Below, in pieces: positions 10,479 through 20,740 of a DNA stretch of 64,000 nt (the first letter of the stretch is position 1; the number at the start of each line of letters is the position of its first letter). Source of the DNA: Hyphomicrobiales bacterium (GTDB lineage: Bacteria; Pseudomonadota; Alphaproteobacteria; Rhizobiales; Rhizobiaceae); NCBI GenBank assembly GCA_900472675.1, contig UCJA01000009.1, positions 482,551-546,550 of the forward strand, written 5' to 3'. Made by a program: the position numbers and the translations under genes. The notes beneath the pieces are model-generated. The model was not told the origin of the DNA. It ran no database searches and saw only the letters and a list, made by a program, of their open reading frames with translations.

Positions 10479-11783
10479 ATGACCAACGCGATACCTTCCG
10501 CGTCGTCGTCGGCTGAACCGTTAGCGCCTGTTGCAAAGAATTCTCCTGCACGAGTCCTGACGGCCAGCCTGGTCGGCACGACGATCGAGTTCTTCGATTT
10601 CTACGTTTATGCCACGGCCGCAGTCCTGGTCTTCCCGACCCTGTTCTTCCCCAACAGCGATCCGACCACCGCTCTGCTGGCATCTTTCGCCACCTTCTCC
10701 ATCGCCTTCTTTGCCCGCCCCCTGGGTGCCGTGGTCTTCGGCCACTTCGGTGACCGGGTGGGACGCAAGCGCACGCTGGTCGCAGCTCTCCTGACCATGG
10801 GCATCTCTACCGTAATTATCGGCCTGCTGCCCTCCTACAACTCCATCGGCGTGCTGGCGCCCCTGCTGCTGGCTTTGTGCCGGTTCGGCCAGGGTTTCGG
10901 TCTCGGCGGCGAATGGGGCGGCGCAGTCCTGCTTGCGACGGAAAACGCCCCGCCCGGCAAGCGCAGCTGGTACGGCATGTTCCCGCAGCTGGGGGCTCCG
11001 GTTGGTCTCTTCCTGTCGTCCGGTATCTTCTGGATCCTGCTGCACTTCATCAGCCAGGACGCTCTGCTGAGCTGGGGCTGGCGTATCCCGTTCCTCGCCT
11101 CGATCATCCTGATCGTTGTCGGTCTCTGGGTTCGGCTGTCCATCACCGAGACACCCGCCTTCCAGAAGGCGATCGACAGCCACGAGCGGGTTGCGGTGCC
11201 GGTTGCGACCCTCTTCCGCAACCACAAGCGCAGCCTCGTCCTTGGCACCTTCGTGGCGCTTGCCACCTTCGTGCTGTTCTACATCGGCTCGGCCTATCTG
11301 CTGTCCTACAACATCAAGGTGCTGAAAATGCCCTTCCTGGACGCGCTGGAAGTGCAGATCATGGGATCGGTCGTGTTCGGGCTCTTCATTCCGATCATCG
11401 GCAAGCTGGCCGAACGCTACGGACGCCGGGAGATGCTGATTCTCACCACGGTCCTGATCGGCTTGTTCTCCTTCGTGCTGCCAGCCCTGATGACCAATGG
11501 CGAAAACACCATCTTCCTGTTCTCGGCACTGGCAATGATGCTGATGGGCATGACCTACGGCCTGATCGGAACGGCGCTTGCTGCCCCCTTCCCGACGGCC
11601 GTGCGTTACACGGGCGCCTCGATCACCTTCAACATGGCCGGCATTTTCGGGGCATCGCTCGCCCCCTATATCGCCACCTGGCTGCAGGTGAACTACGGCA
11701 TGACCTATGTCGGCTTCTATCTCGGCATTGCCGCAGTGATCACGCTTATCTGCATCCTGCTCTCGGGCAAGGACGAAGTCTGA
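10479..11783 (+). CDS. MFS transporter, metabolite:H+ symporter (MHS) type
   Basis: Predicted 12-helix inner-membrane symporter of 434 residues. The MFS loop 2-3 signature is clear (GHFGDRVGRKRTL), as is the MHS-type region RFGQGFGLGGEWGGAVLLATENAPPGKR. These proteins carry shikimate, proline/betaine, alpha-ketoglutarate or other organic acids; the substrate cannot be told from sequence. GGAAAC lies 5-6 nt before the ATG. The gene is on the plus strand and splits the otherwise minus-strand dcw cluster. A strong terminator follows. Base composition looks like its neighbours, so recent transfer is not evident. Confidence 0.93.
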   Translation: MTNAIPSASSSAEPLAPVAKNSPARVLTASLVGTTIEFFDFYVYATAAVLVFPTLFFPNSDPTTALLASFATFSIAFFARPLGAVVFGHFGDRVGRKRTLVAALLTMGISTVIIGLLPSYNSIGVLAPLLLALCRFGQGFGLGGEWGGAVLLATENAPPGKRSWYGMFPQLGAPVGLFLSSGIFWILLHFISQDALLSWGWRIPFLASIILIVVGLWVRLSITETPAFQKAIDSHERVAVPVATLFRNHKRSLVLGTFVALATFVLFYIGSAYLLSYNIKVLKMPFLDALEVQIMGSVVFGLFIPIIGKLAERYGRREMLILTTVLIGLFSFVLPALMTNGENTIFLFSALAMMLMGMTYGLIGTALAAPFPTAVRYTGASITFNMAGIFGASLAPYIATWLQVNYGMTYVGFYLGIAAVITLICILLSGKDEV

Positions 11784-11807
11784 TCCGCATCAGCCGGAAT
11801 CAAGATC

Positions 11808-11848
11808 AAAAAAAATCCCGCGAAGCCTTAGGTTTCGCGGGATTTTTT
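11808..11848. terminator. Bidirectional intrinsic terminator
   Basis: AAATCCCGCGAA pairs with TTTCGCGGGATTT around an 8-base loop. A T-run follows on the plus side (11840s) and an A-run precedes it, giving a T-run on the minus side. It ends the transporter mRNA. On the minus strand it overlaps the last codons of the 48-residue gene at 11828-11974. Confidence 0.9.
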
Positions 11849-11974
11849 TGGGTTGGGCTTGGGGTTCCAGAGTCTCCGCTCTGGGTTTTTATAGTGATCG
11901 TAGATCAGCCATGCCCCGCCAACGACATTGACGATCCAAGGAAACACGTACCAGAAGAATTCCTTCGAGGTCAT
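11828..11974 (-). CDS. Small single-pass membrane protein, 48 residues
   Basis: A 48-codon gene starting at ATG 11972-11974 with GAGGG about 8 nt upstream. The N-terminal half is an aromatic, hydrophobic segment (EFFWYVFPWIVNVVGGAWLIY, about residues 5-25), followed by a basic, Pro-rich tail (PERRLWNPKPNPKKSRET). This looks like one membrane helix with a cytosolic basic tail. The stop lies inside the bidirectional terminator, so the tail codons form half of its stem. It lies between murB and the transporter, on the strand of the dcw genes. I do not recognise a family. Confidence 0.65.
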   Translation of the reverse strand: MTSKEFFWYVFPWIVNVVGGAWLIYDHYKNPERRLWNPKPNPKKSRET

Positions 11975-12078
11975 GGTCTCAGCCCTCAAAGCGCTCCAGC
12001 CAAAAGCTTCCGCCTCTCGTTCCCGACGAGGCTCAGACGCCGCTCCTCTGTGTTAGCAGACAGGGCGTCGCTCATCCC

Positions 12079-13053
12079 TCACTCCGTCGTGGCACCCTGG
12101 AACGGCCGAACCTCGCGGCCGGGCATGAATATACCGAGCCGCTTGATTTCCCACTCGAGCTTGATGCCGGCATTCTCGAACACGCGCTGACGCACGCTCT
12201 CGCCAAGATACTCCAGATCGTAACCCGTCGCATGGCCGATGTTGATCATGAAGTTGCAGTGCAGCGATGACATCTGCGCGCCGCCATTCATCAGACCGCG
12301 GCACCCCGCCTCGTCGATCACCTTCCAGGCGGAATGTCCCGGCGGGTTCTTAAAGGTGGAGCCTCCGGTCTTTTCCTTGACCGGCTGCACCGTCTCGCGG
12401 TGCAGACGCACGGCGTCCATCTCGGCACGGATCGTGGCACGGTCTTCGCGATAGCCCTGGAAAACCGCATGCGTGAAGATCAGCTCCCCCGGAGCAGACG
12501 AATGCCGGTAGCTGTAGCCCATCTCCGAGACCGGCAGCACGTGTTTCTCGCCGCGGCGGTCGACCGCATGCACTTCTACGAGGCGCTCGGCCGTCTCAGA
12601 TCCGTTAGCACCGGCGTTCATCCGCAGTGCCCCGCCGATCGAGCCCGGAATGCCGTAGTAAAAGGCAAAGCCGCCAATCTCGTTGTCCATCGCCATGGCG
12701 GCAATATGCTTGTCCGGGCAGATCGCGCCGGCCTTGATGCGGTTTTCGCCCTCCAGGTCGATACCGCCGAAACCCTTGGCCGACAGCCGCAGCACGACGC
12801 CGGGTATGCCGCCATCGCGCACCAGGAGGTTGGAGCCAACCCCCACGACCGTGAGCGGCACGCTCTCGGGCAGCAGCTTCAGAAAGGTGACGAGGTCATC
12901 CACGTCGTGCGGCTGGAACATCAGTTCCGCAAGGCCGCCCGCCTGAAACCAGGTCACCTTGTCCATGGGTGCATCCGGAGTGAGCCTTCCCCGCAAATCC
13001 TTGACGCCACCCCCCAGCGACGCAAGCAGCTTTTCCCCGTTCACCTGTTTCAT
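12079..13053 (-). CDS. murB: UDP-N-acetylenolpyruvoylglucosamine reductase MurB
   Basis: FAD/NADPH enzyme that reduces UDP-GlcNAc-enolpyruvate to UDP-MurNAc. The start at ATG 13051-13053 gives 324 residues and lies 2 bp past the murC stop. GGGAAG in the murC end serves as ribosome-binding site. FAD-binding motifs are visible ([14 protein letters not shown] and [18 protein letters not shown]), and the active-site Ser region [11 protein letters not shown] is present. The second catalytic region ([19 protein letters not shown]) indicates a type I MurB. It is the last gene of the mraZ-murB block before the interruption. Confidence 0.97.
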   Translation of the reverse strand: MKQVNGEKLLASLGGGVKDLRGRLTPDAPMDKVTWFQAGGLAELMFQPHDVDDLVTFLKLLPESVPLTVVGVGSNLLVRDGGIPGVVLRLSAKGFGGIDLEGENRIKAGAICPDKHIAAMAMDNEIGGFAFYYGIPGSIGGALRMNAGANGSETAERLVEVHAVDRRGEKHVLPVSEMGYSYRHSSAPGELIFTHAVFQGYREDRATIRAEMDAVRLHRETVQPVKEKTGGSTFKNPPGHSAWKVIDEAGCRGLMNGGAQMSSLHCNFMINIGHATGYDLEYLGESVRQRVFENAGIKLEWEIKRLGIFMPGREVRPFQGATTE

Positions 13054-13055
13054 TC

Positions 13056-14465
13056 TTAGCTTCCCGAAATGCTCTCTAGTTCCTTGGGCAAGGTCGCTGC
13101 CCATTGCGTGATATTCCCCGCACCCAGAAGAACCACAAAATCACCCGGTTTCGCAATGCCTGCCACGATCGGTGCAATCTCCGCGGGCGAAGAAATATAC
13201 CGGGCATCACGGTGCCCGCTCGCGCGGATGCGCGACACAAGTGCCTCCGAATTGACCCCTTCGACCGGTTCTTCGCCGGCAGCATAGACGGGCGCGAGAA
13301 GAATCGTGTCCGCATCGTTGAAGCAGTTGGCGAAATCCTCAAACAGGCTCGCCAGGCGACTGAACCGGTGCGGCTGGTGGATGGCGATGATTCGGCCTTC
13401 GCAGGCCTCGCGCGCCGCCCGCAGCACCGCTGTGATCTCGACCGGGTGGTGTCCGTAGTCATCGAACACGGACACGCCGTTCCAGTCGCCGATCAGGGTG
13501 AACCGGCGCTTGACGCCGCCAAACGCTGCCAGCCCCTTGCGGATGTCTTCCTCCGAAATGCCGAGCCGGTTGGCGACCGCGATCGCGGCAGTGGCATTGG
13601 AGATGTTGTGACGGCCCGGCATGGGCAGCGTCAGGTCGTTGAAGTTGAACACACGGCCCGTGCGGCGGCGGCGGATCTCCACGTCGAAGATCGACTTCGT
13701 GCCTTCCATGCGCACATTGAAGTAGCGCACATCAGCCTGCGGGTTGGCACCATAGGTGACGATCTTGCGGTCCTCGATGCGGCCGACAAGCGCCTGAACT
13801 TCGGGATGGTCCAGGCAAAGCACCCCGAACCCGTAGAAAGGTACGTTCTCGACGAACTGGCGGAACGCGGCCCGCACCGCGTCGAAGGTGCCGTAGTGGT
13901 CCAGATGTTCCGGATCGATGTTGGTGATGACGGCAACATCTGCCGGAAGCTTCAGGAAGGTGCCGTCCGACTCGTCGGCCTCCACCACCATCCACTCGCC
14001 CTCGCCCATGCGCGCATTGGTCCCATAGGCATTGATGATGCCGCCGTTGATGACCGTCGGATCCAGCCCGCCTGCGTCCAACAGGGTCGCGACCATGGAG
14101 GTCGTCGTCGTCTTGCCATGCGTGCCGCCGATGGCGATCGCATTGCGGAAGCGCATCAGTTCGGCAAGCATTTCCGCCCGGCGCACGATCGGCAGCGATT
14201 TTTCGCGCGCGGCTGCCAGCTCCGGATTGCTCTTCTTGATCGCGGTCGAAACGACGACGACTTCCGCATCACCGAGGTTCTCGGCCGCATGGCCGACGAA
14301 CACCGGAATGCCCTTGTCGCGCAGCCGCTGAACGTTGGCGCTCTCGGACTGGTCGGAACCCTGAACCTTGTGGCCGAGGTTATGCAGCACTTCGGCAATG
14401 CCGCTCATGCCGATACCGCCAATGCCGATGAAATGAACGAGGCCGATGGCCTTCGGCATCTTCAT
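13056..14465 (-). CDS. murC: UDP-N-acetylmuramate--L-alanine ligase MurC
   Basis: First amino-acid ligase of peptidoglycan synthesis, adding L-Ala to UDP-MurNAc with ATP. The 469-residue protein has the N-terminal Rossmann-like loop [15 protein letters not shown], the ATP-binding [11 protein letters not shown] near residues 110-120, the central EADESDGTF motif, and the C-terminal ligase domain with [10 protein letters not shown] and HQPHRFSR. The start overlaps the murG stop by 4 bp, so translation is coupled. Confidence 0.98.
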   Translation of the reverse strand: MKMPKAIGLVHFIGIGGIGMSGIAEVLHNLGHKVQGSDQSESANVQRLRDKGIPVFVGHAAENLGDAEVVVVSTAIKKSNPELAAAREKSLPIVRRAEMLAELMRFRNAIAIGGTHGKTTTTSMVATLLDAGGLDPTVINGGIINAYGTNARMGEGEWMVVEADESDGTFLKLPADVAVITNIDPEHLDHYGTFDAVRAAFRQFVENVPFYGFGVLCLDHPEVQALVGRIEDRKIVTYGANPQADVRYFNVRMEGTKSIFDVEIRRRRTGRVFNFNDLTLPMPGRHNISNATAAIAVANRLGISEEDIRKGLAAFGGVKRRFTLIGDWNGVSVFDDYGHHPVEITAVLRAAREACEGRIIAIHQPHRFSRLASLFEDFANCFNDADTILLAPVYAAGEEPVEGVNSEALVSRIRASGHRDARYISSPAEIAPIVAGIAKPGDFVVLLGAGNITQWAATLPKELESISGS

Positions 14466-15601
14466 GCCTGTACTCCCTTGTCTTTCGACGTCTTCAATTC
14501 GGAAATGGGTCTGCGTTCTGCAACCGCCACAACCATGTCGGCGAGCGCGACAGCTGCATCCGGATGGCCGGCCCGCTTGGCTGCCGCCGCCATCGTCTCC
14601 AGCCGCTCCGGCTCCTTCATGGCGGACGCGATCATTGCAGACAACCGCTCCGGTGACAGCTCGGACTGCGCAACCACCTGCGCGCCGCCGGTCGCAACGA
14701 GCGCCGCCGCATTGGCGGCCTGATCATGGTCGAGCGCATAAGGATAGGGCACCAGGATCGACGGCCGGCCGATCACGGCAATTTCGGAGACGGTCGAGGC
14801 ACCAGACCGGCAGATCACCAGATGCGCCATGGCAAGCCGCTCCGCCATGTCGGCAAAGAACGGCGAGACGTCGACCGGCGCCTTCAACTTGGCAAAGCAG
14901 GAGTTCACCCGTCCCTGGTCCTCCGGACGAGCCTGCTGGGTGACCACCAGCCGCTCGCGATCCGAAGCGTCCAGCAGGCTGAGCGCGGTTGGCACGGCAG
15001 AAGAAAAGAACTGGGCGCCCTGGCTTCCGCCGAACACCACCAGCCGGAAAGGGTCCCGTCCGCGCGACGCCACATAGGGCACCTGCGCGGCCGCAAGCAC
15101 CGCCGGCCGAACGGGATTGCCGGTCGTCATGATCTTGGCAGCAAGCTCGCCCTGCCCCTCCGGCAGAAAGCCGCCGGCGATCGCCTGCACGCGCTTGGCC
15201 AGCGCCTTGTTAGCGCGGCCCATCACCGCATTCTGCTCGTGGATCATCGTCGGCACGCCCATGCCGGTGGAGGCAATCAGAGGCGGCACGGTGGGATATC
15301 CGCCGAAGCCCACCACGGCCAGCGGCTTCAGCCGGCTGATCAGCCGGCGCGCGGCCCGCAGGCCCGTCCAGAGCTTCCACCCTGCCCGGATAACGGCAAC
15401 CGGGTTCTTGGAGGAAAGCGTTGCGGAGGGGACGACGTGGATCTCGTCAGCGGGAAACGTTCCGGCGAAACGCTCGGCGCGGCTGTCGGTGACGAGATGC
15501 ACCGAATAGCCGCGGCGTTTCAGTTCATGGCCCAGCGCCTCGGCCGGAAACAAATGGCCGCCGGTTCCGCCGGCGGCTAACAGGATGATGCCCTTGGTCA
15601 T
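14462..15601 (-). CDS. murG: MurG, lipid II-forming N-acetylglucosaminyltransferase
   Basis: Peripheral membrane GT28 glycosyltransferase that adds GlcNAc to lipid I, giving lipid II. The protein is 379 residues. The N-terminal G-loop ([17 protein letters not shown]) and the second glycine loop ([11 protein letters not shown]) are visible. The donor-site segment reads [31 protein letters not shown] in pieces around residues 265-295. It starts 3 bp after ftsW and overlaps murC. Confidence 0.97.
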   Translation of the reverse strand: MTKGIILLAAGGTGGHLFPAEALGHELKRRGYSVHLVTDSRAERFAGTFPADEIHVVPSATLSSKNPVAVIRAGWKLWTGLRAARRLISRLKPLAVVGFGGYPTVPPLIASTGMGVPTMIHEQNAVMGRANKALAKRVQAIAGGFLPEGQGELAAKIMTTGNPVRPAVLAAAQVPYVASRGRDPFRLVVFGGSQGAQFFSSAVPTALSLLDASDRERLVVTQQARPEDQGRVNSCFAKLKAPVDVSPFFADMAERLAMAHLVICRSGASTVSEIAVIGRPSILVPYPYALDHDQAANAAALVATGGAQVVAQSELSPERLSAMIASAMKEPERLETMAAAAKRAGHPDAAVALADMVVAVAERRPISELKTSKDKGVQA

Positions 15602-15604
15602 GCT

Positions 15605-16759
15605 CTACTCCGCCGGGACGCTCGAGGCCACGCGAAATAGGCTGCGCTCCTGTGCCCGCTTTTCCGGTCTGTGACGGGTCAAGGCAAGAATAAATCCGGC
15701 TGTGACGCAAATAGCAATCTGCGAGGAGCCGCCGTAGGAGATCAATGGCAAGGTCATGCCCTTGGCCGGCATCAGTTCGAGGTTCACGCCGATGTTGATC
15801 ATCGACTGCATGCCGATCTGCAGTACCAGCCCCGCGACCGCAAAGCGGGTAAAGTCGTTGCGCTCCTTGAAGGCGTGGTTGAGGCCACGCAGCACGATGA
15901 AGGCGAAGATCAGCACCAGCGCCATGCAGAACACGATGCCGAACTCCTCGGCCGCTACCGAGAACACGAAGTCGGTGTGGCTGTCGGGAAGGATGCGCTT
16001 GACGATGCCCTCGCCCGGACCCTGCCCGAACCAGCCGCCACGCACAATGGCCTCGTGCGCCGTTTCCACCTGGAAACGGTCGCCCTCGCCGGTCAGGAAC
16101 TTGTCGAAACGCGCCGTTACGTGCGGCAGCATGTAATAGGCCGCCATCAAGCCGCCGGCACCGGCGCCGCCAAGCACCAGGATCCAGAGCCAGGGCATGC
16201 CGGCCATGAAGAACATGCCGCCCCAGACGACGCTGGTCAGAATCGTCTGCCCAAGGTCGGGCTGCGCCACCAGGAGCGCCGCGACGATGCCAAACAGGAT
16301 GATGGCAAAAAGATTGCCGGGAATTTCCGGCTGCCGCGCATGCTCGGCAAACAGCCAGGCACACACCACCACGAAGGCAGGTTTCATGAATTCGGAGGGC
16401 TGGATGGAAAGCGCCCCGACGCCGATCCAGCGACGGGCGCCCTTCACTTCGACGCCGAAGAACAGCGCCAGCACCATCAGGGCGAGCGACACCACGAGCA
16501 AGATGATGGCGGTCCGCCGCACCTGCCGGGGCGTAAGGAAGGACAGGCCGATCATCACGATGATCGACGGGATCAGGAACACCGCATGACGTTCGACGAA
16601 GTGGAACTCCGGCAGGCCGATACGCTGCGCCACCGCGGGAGAGGCCGCAAACGACAGCATGAAGCCGATGCCCATCAGCAGGACGAAGGCGGCCAGGAAG
16701 AAACGGTCGATCGTCCAGAACCAGTCTGCGAGTAGGCCACGATCTGCACGACTAACCAT
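15605..16759 (-). CDS. ftsW: Probable peptidoglycan glycosyltransferase FtsW
   Basis: SEDS-family polytopic membrane protein that polymerises lipid II at the septum with FtsI. The start at ATG 16757-16759 (384 residues) is chosen because murD ends at 16761 and the upstream extension is unlike FtsW. About ten membrane helices can be traced. The SEDS motifs RRWIGVGALSIQPSEFMKPA, the QPDLGQT loop, and GMTLPLISYGGSS near the C-terminus are all present. The C-terminal tail after the last helix is short and basic. Confidence 0.97.
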   Translation of the reverse strand: MVSRADRGLLADWFWTIDRFFLAAFVLLMGIGFMLSFAASPAVAQRIGLPEFHFVERHAVFLIPSIIVMIGLSFLTPRQVRRTAIILLVVSLALMVLALFFGVEVKGARRWIGVGALSIQPSEFMKPAFVVVCAWLFAEHARQPEIPGNLFAIILFGIVAALLVAQPDLGQTILTSVVWGGMFFMAGMPWLWILVLGGAGAGGLMAAYYMLPHVTARFDKFLTGEGDRFQVETAHEAIVRGGWFGQGPGEGIVKRILPDSHTDFVFSVAAEEFGIVFCMALVLIFAFIVLRGLNHAFKERNDFTRFAVAGLVLQIGMQSMINIGVNLELMPAKGMTLPLISYGGSSQIAICVTAGFILALTRHRPEKRAQERSLFRVASSVPAE

Positions 16760-16760
16760 A

Positions 16761-18167
16761 TCAGTTTCCTCTTCCGGTCTCGACCAACATCGTGATGCCA
16801 TCCAAAGCGGCAACGAGGCTCACGAAGGCATCGCCGCGAACCTCAAAATTCCTGAACTGGTCGAAACTCGCGCACGCGGGCGAGAGCATGACGCACGACG
16901 CCTGCGGATCCATGGCAGCATCGGCCGCGGCATGGGCAAGAGCCTGTTCGAGCGTCCCCGAAATCTCGTATGCCGCAGCGTCGCCGAGCGTCACGGCAAA
17001 GGCAGGCGCCGCCTCTCCGATCAGATAGGCTTTGACGATACGCAAGAAGAGTGGCGCGAGGCTTGCGATGCCGCCTTCCTTGGGAAGACCGCCTGCAATC
17101 CAGTAAATACGATCGAAGCTGGACAGCGCCGGTGCCGCCGCCTCTGCATTGGTGGCCTTGGAATCGTTAATGAACACGGTCTGCCCGCGCTGCCCGACTG
17201 GCTGCATGCGATGCTTGAGACCTGGAAACGAGCGCAGTCCTTCGACGATCTCGTCAGCCGAAAGCCCGACAGCCAGGCAGGCAGCAATGGCCGCCGCTGC
17301 GTTCTGCGCGTTATGGCTTCCCTTGAGCGTCTGGATGCCGGCGAGATCCACTAGCAGGCTGGACGCGCCGTCAGTGCTGTCGAAAATGCGGCTGCCATCG
17401 GCATGGACGCCGTTCGAGACGGGAACGCGCTTGGAAATGCGCCGGACCTTGACACCCGCCTGCTCGACCTGCTCGGCGATCAGGGCGCTGTGGCTGTCGT
17501 CCACGCCGATCACGGCAGTACGGCTGCCGGCCACCAGCCGCGCCTTGATCTCCGCATAATGCTCCATGCTCCCGTGCCGGTCGAGGTGGTCTGGCGTCAG
17601 GTTAAGCAGGATGCCGGCGGTCGGATTGAGGGTCGGTGCAAGATCGATCTGGTAGGACGAGCATTCCACCACGTAGAAACGATCCGCAGTCGGCGGATCG
17701 AGCGTCAAAATGGCCGTGCCGATGTTTCCGCCGAGCTGGGTGTCGCGCCCGCTCGACCTCAGGATATGGGCGATCAGCGCCGTGGTCGTCGATTTGCCGT
17801 TGGTCCCGGTGATCGCAATGAAGGGGCAATCGGGCGCAGTCGCCCGACGCTCGCGCACGAACAGCTCTACATCGCCGATGATCTCGACGCCGGCGCCGCG
17901 CGCCAGGTCGACCGTCCAGTGCGGCTTCGGATGCGTCAGCGGCACGCCCGGCGATAGCACCAGCGCGGCCTGCGACCCCCAGTCGATCGTCCGCAGGTCG
18001 CCGGTCACGATCCCCGCAGCCTGCGCCTTGGCGATGCTGTCAGGATTGTCGTCCCAGGCGATGACCTGTGCACCGCCTGCCACCAGCGCCCTTGCCGTGG
18101 CAAGGCCGGAGCCGCCCAGTCCGAAGAGGGCAACCTGCTGATCCTTGAAGGTGGTGACCGGGATCAT
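16761..18167 (-). CDS. murD: UDP-N-acetylmuramoylalanine--D-glutamate ligase MurD
   Basis: Adds D-Glu to UDP-MurNAc-L-Ala with ATP. The 468-residue protein has an N-terminal nucleotide loop ([14 protein letters not shown]), the ATP-binding site [15 protein letters not shown] around residues 120-132, the [17 protein letters not shown] motif of the central domain, and the C-terminal [11 protein letters not shown] motif. It lies 6 bp after mraY and 1 bp before ftsW. Confidence 0.97.
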   Translation of the reverse strand: MIPVTTFKDQQVALFGLGGSGLATARALVAGGAQVIAWDDNPDSIAKAQAAGIVTGDLRTIDWGSQAALVLSPGVPLTHPKPHWTVDLARGAGVEIIGDVELFVRERRATAPDCPFIAITGTNGKSTTTALIAHILRSSGRDTQLGGNIGTAILTLDPPTADRFYVVECSSYQIDLAPTLNPTAGILLNLTPDHLDRHGSMEHYAEIKARLVAGSRTAVIGVDDSHSALIAEQVEQAGVKVRRISKRVPVSNGVHADGSRIFDSTDGASSLLVDLAGIQTLKGSHNAQNAAAAIAACLAVGLSADEIVEGLRSFPGLKHRMQPVGQRGQTVFINDSKATNAEAAAPALSSFDRIYWIAGGLPKEGGIASLAPLFLRIVKAYLIGEAAPAFAVTLGDAAAYEISGTLEQALAHAAADAAMDPQASCVMLSPACASFDQFRNFEVRGDAFVSLVAALDGITMLVETGRGN

Positions 18168-18173
18168 CTGCGC

Positions 18174-19277
18174 CTACCGCAGCTTCAGGGTGGAGAGGCC
18201 GAGCATGGCAAGCCCGACGGCGATGATCCAGAAGCGAATGACCACCTGGCTTTCGGTCCACCCCAGTTTTTCGAAATGGTGGTGGATCGGCGCCATCAGG
18301 AACACGCGGCGGCCGGTCATCTTGAAGAAAGCCACCTGGATGATCACCGACAGGGTTTCCATCACGAACAGGCCGCCGATGATCGCCATGACGATCTCAT
18401 GCTTGGTAGCGACCGCAACCGATCCGATCAGGCCGCCGAGCGCGAGCGACCCCGTGTCGCCCATGAAGATGGCGGCGGGCGGTGCGTTGAACCAGAGAAA
18501 GCCAAGGCCCGCCCCGATCACGGCCCCCATGATCACGGCAAGCTCACCGGTCCCTGGCACAAAATTGATCTGCAGGTAGTTGGCAAACACCGCGTTGCCG
18601 GCAAGATAGGCGATGATTCCGAACGAGGCAGCGGCGATCATCACCGGCACGATGGCCAGGCCGTCTAGTCCGTCGGTCAGGTTCACGGCATTGCCGGCTC
18701 CGACGATCACGAAACCGCCAAACAGGATGAAGAAGTAGCCCAGATTGACCAGAAAGTCCTTCACGAACGGGAATGCGACAGAGGTGGCAAGCGCCGGATT
18801 GCTGGATTGCTCCGTCACCATCGCGAGCCGCATCATGAAGAACACGGCGATGCCGGCGATCAGGAATTCGATGCCCAGCCGCGCCTTGCCGGAAAACCCC
18901 TTGTCGGTCTGCTTGGTCACCTTCAGGTAGTCGTCATAGAAGCCGATCGCGCCAAAACCGAGCGTCACCAGCAGTGTCGCCACCACATAGATGTTGGAAA
19001 GGTCCGCCCAGAGCAGCGAGCCGCCGACGATGCCGGCAAGAATCATCAGCCCGCCCATGGTCGGCGTGCCGGCCTTTTTGAAATGGGTCTGAGGTCCGTC
19101 GGCGCGGATCGGCTGGCCCTTGCCCTGCCGGATACGCAGCGAGTTGATGATCCGCGGACCGAACAGGAAAACGATCAGAGCCGAGGTAAAGAGCGCTGCG
19201 CCGGTCCGGAAGGTGATGTAGCGGAACAGGTTGAAGAATTGAACCTTGTCCGATAGTTCGACGAGCCAGATCAGCAT
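18174..19277 (-). CDS. mraY: Phospho-N-acetylmuramoyl-pentapeptide transferase MraY
   Basis: Integral membrane transferase that moves phospho-MurNAc-pentapeptide onto undecaprenyl phosphate, making lipid I. The 367-residue protein has about ten membrane helices. The catalytic Asp motifs are visible as GFYDDYLK near residue 117 and [10 protein letters not shown] near residue 195. The loop [11 protein letters not shown] and the histidine motif APIHHHFE near the C-terminus are present. It lies 29 bp after murF. Confidence 0.98.
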   Translation of the reverse strand: MLIWLVELSDKVQFFNLFRYITFRTGAALFTSALIVFLFGPRIINSLRIRQGKGQPIRADGPQTHFKKAGTPTMGGLMILAGIVGGSLLWADLSNIYVVATLLVTLGFGAIGFYDDYLKVTKQTDKGFSGKARLGIEFLIAGIAVFFMMRLAMVTEQSSNPALATSVAFPFVKDFLVNLGYFFILFGGFVIVGAGNAVNLTDGLDGLAIVPVMIAAASFGIIAYLAGNAVFANYLQINFVPGTGELAVIMGAVIGAGLGFLWFNAPPAAIFMGDTGSLALGGLIGSVAVATKHEIVMAIIGGLFVMETLSVIIQVAFFKMTGRRVFLMAPIHHHFEKLGWTESQVVIRFWIIAVGLAMLGLSTLKLR

Positions 19278-19306
19278 GAAAGCCCTTTCTCAAGCCGCAT
19301 TGGAAA

Positions 19307-20740
19307 TCACAATTGGTGCCCCGTGTCGGCAAACGGCGGATAGTTGTCAATAAGCGCGGCAACAATCTTGCCAAAGCCAAGCCCCAGCGAGGACTTCACC
19401 ATCAGCACATCGCCGGGTACGACCGAGTGCACCACGAAATCCCCGAGTTCCAGCGTGGTGGGGAAATAGACCACCTCGACGCTGTCAGGCAGGGCATCCC
19501 GCAGCGCCGCCATCTCTGCGCCCGCAAGCCAGACATGGGTGATGCCGGCAGCAAGAATGGGTCCGGCCAGTTCCTCATGCACCTGCTGCGAAAACTCTCC
19601 CATCTCCAGCATGTCCCCGAGGATCGCGATGCGCCGCCCGGAAGAATGAGGCGTGGTGGCTGCAAGAAGCGCGATCGCCGCGCGAATCGAGGCGGGGTTG
19701 GCGTTGTAGCTTTCGTCGATCAGCGTCAGATGGCCCTCGCCGATCGCAAGGCGATGGCGCTCGCCGCGTCCCTTGACCGCCCGGATACCTGCAAGCGCGC
19801 TCACGGCTCCCGCCATGTCCGCCCCGACGAGCAGCGCAGCACCGAGAACCGCGAGAGCGTTTTCAGCGATATGGCGTCCGGGCGCCCCGATATGCACCTC
19901 GACCGTGTCGCCGTTGAGTACGGCCCAGATTGTCGAGCTCTCAGACCCGCCTTCGAAGTCCGCTAGGCGAAAATCGGCCTTGGCGTGCTGCCCGAAGGTG
20001 CAGATATGCGAAACGCCGACGGAATGCGCCTGCGCCTCCAGCACGTCGAACTGCTTGTTGTCGCGGTTGAGGATCGCGGTACCGCCCGCCTCGAGGCCTT
20101 CGAAAATTTCGGCCTTGGCTGCGGCGATCTCCTCCAGGTCCTTGAAGTGACCGAGGTGGGCAGCCGCGATCGTGGTGATGATCGCCACATGCGGGCGCAC
20201 CATCTTGACCAGTGGGCGGATTTCGTCGGCATGGTTCATGCCGATCTCGAACACGCCGAACGCGGTTTCTGCCGGCATCCGCGCCAGCGTTAGCGGCACG
20301 CCCCAATGGTTGTTGAAGGAGGCAACGGCCGCGTGCACGTTGCCCGAAGGCGCGAGCGCCTGCCGCAGCATCTCCTTGGTGGTGGTTTTGCCGACCGAGC
20401 CGGTGACGGCGACGATGCGGGCACTGCTGCGCTCGCGCGACGCGACCGCCAACTTGCCGAGCGCCGAAAGCACGTCCTCGACCACGATCATCGGAACGGT
20501 CAGGCGCCCGAGTGCCGGAAGTTTCGCCTCGCTGACGACAATGACGGAGGCGCCATTCGCAACGGCAAGGCTTGCATAGTCATGACCGTCAACGCGGTCG
20601 CCCTTGATCGCGAAGAAGGCATCGCCGGCCACGACCGATCGGCTGTCGATGGATATTCCGGTGATTCCCTCCGGAAGCGTCCCGATCGGACGCCCGCCGA
20701 GGGCAGCATTCATAGCCTGCGAGGTCCACAGCCAGTTCAT
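19307..20740 (-). CDS. murF: UDP-N-acetylmuramoyl-tripeptide--D-alanyl-D-alanine ligase MurF
   Basis: Adds the D-Ala-D-Ala dipeptide, made by the Ddl enzyme also encoded in this cluster, to the UDP-MurNAc tripeptide. The 477-residue protein shows the N-terminal ISIDSRSV motif, the ATP-binding [13 protein letters not shown] near residues 113-125, the [14 protein letters not shown] segment, and the C-terminal [15 protein letters not shown] motif. Its start overlaps the murE stop by 4 bp (ATGA). Confidence 0.97.
   Translation of the reverse strand: MNWLWTSQAMNAALGGRPIGTLPEGITGISIDSRSVVAGDAFFAIKGDRVDGHDYASLAVANGASVIVVSEAKLPALGRLTVPMIVVEDVLSALGKLAVASRERSSARIVAVTGSVGKTTTKEMLRQALAPSGNVHAAVASFNNHWGVPLTLARMPAETAFGVFEIGMNHADEIRPLVKMVRPHVAIITTIAAAHLGHFKDLEEIAAAKAEIFEGLEAGGTAILNRDNKQFDVLEAQAHSVGVSHICTFGQHAKADFRLADFEGGSESSTIWAVLNGDTVEVHIGAPGRHIAENALAVLGAALLVGADMAGAVSALAGIRAVKGRGERHRLAIGEGHLTLIDESYNANPASIRAAIALLAATTPHSSGRRIAILGDMLEMGEFSQQVHEELAGPILAAGITHVWLAGAEMAALRDALPDSVEVVYFPTTLELGDFVVHSVVPGDVLMVKSSLGLGFGKIVAALIDNYPPFADTGHQL

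Noticed and set aside
13104..14723. Open frame of about 540 codons antisense to murC
   Set aside because: Shadow of murC with skewed composition and no recognisable motif.
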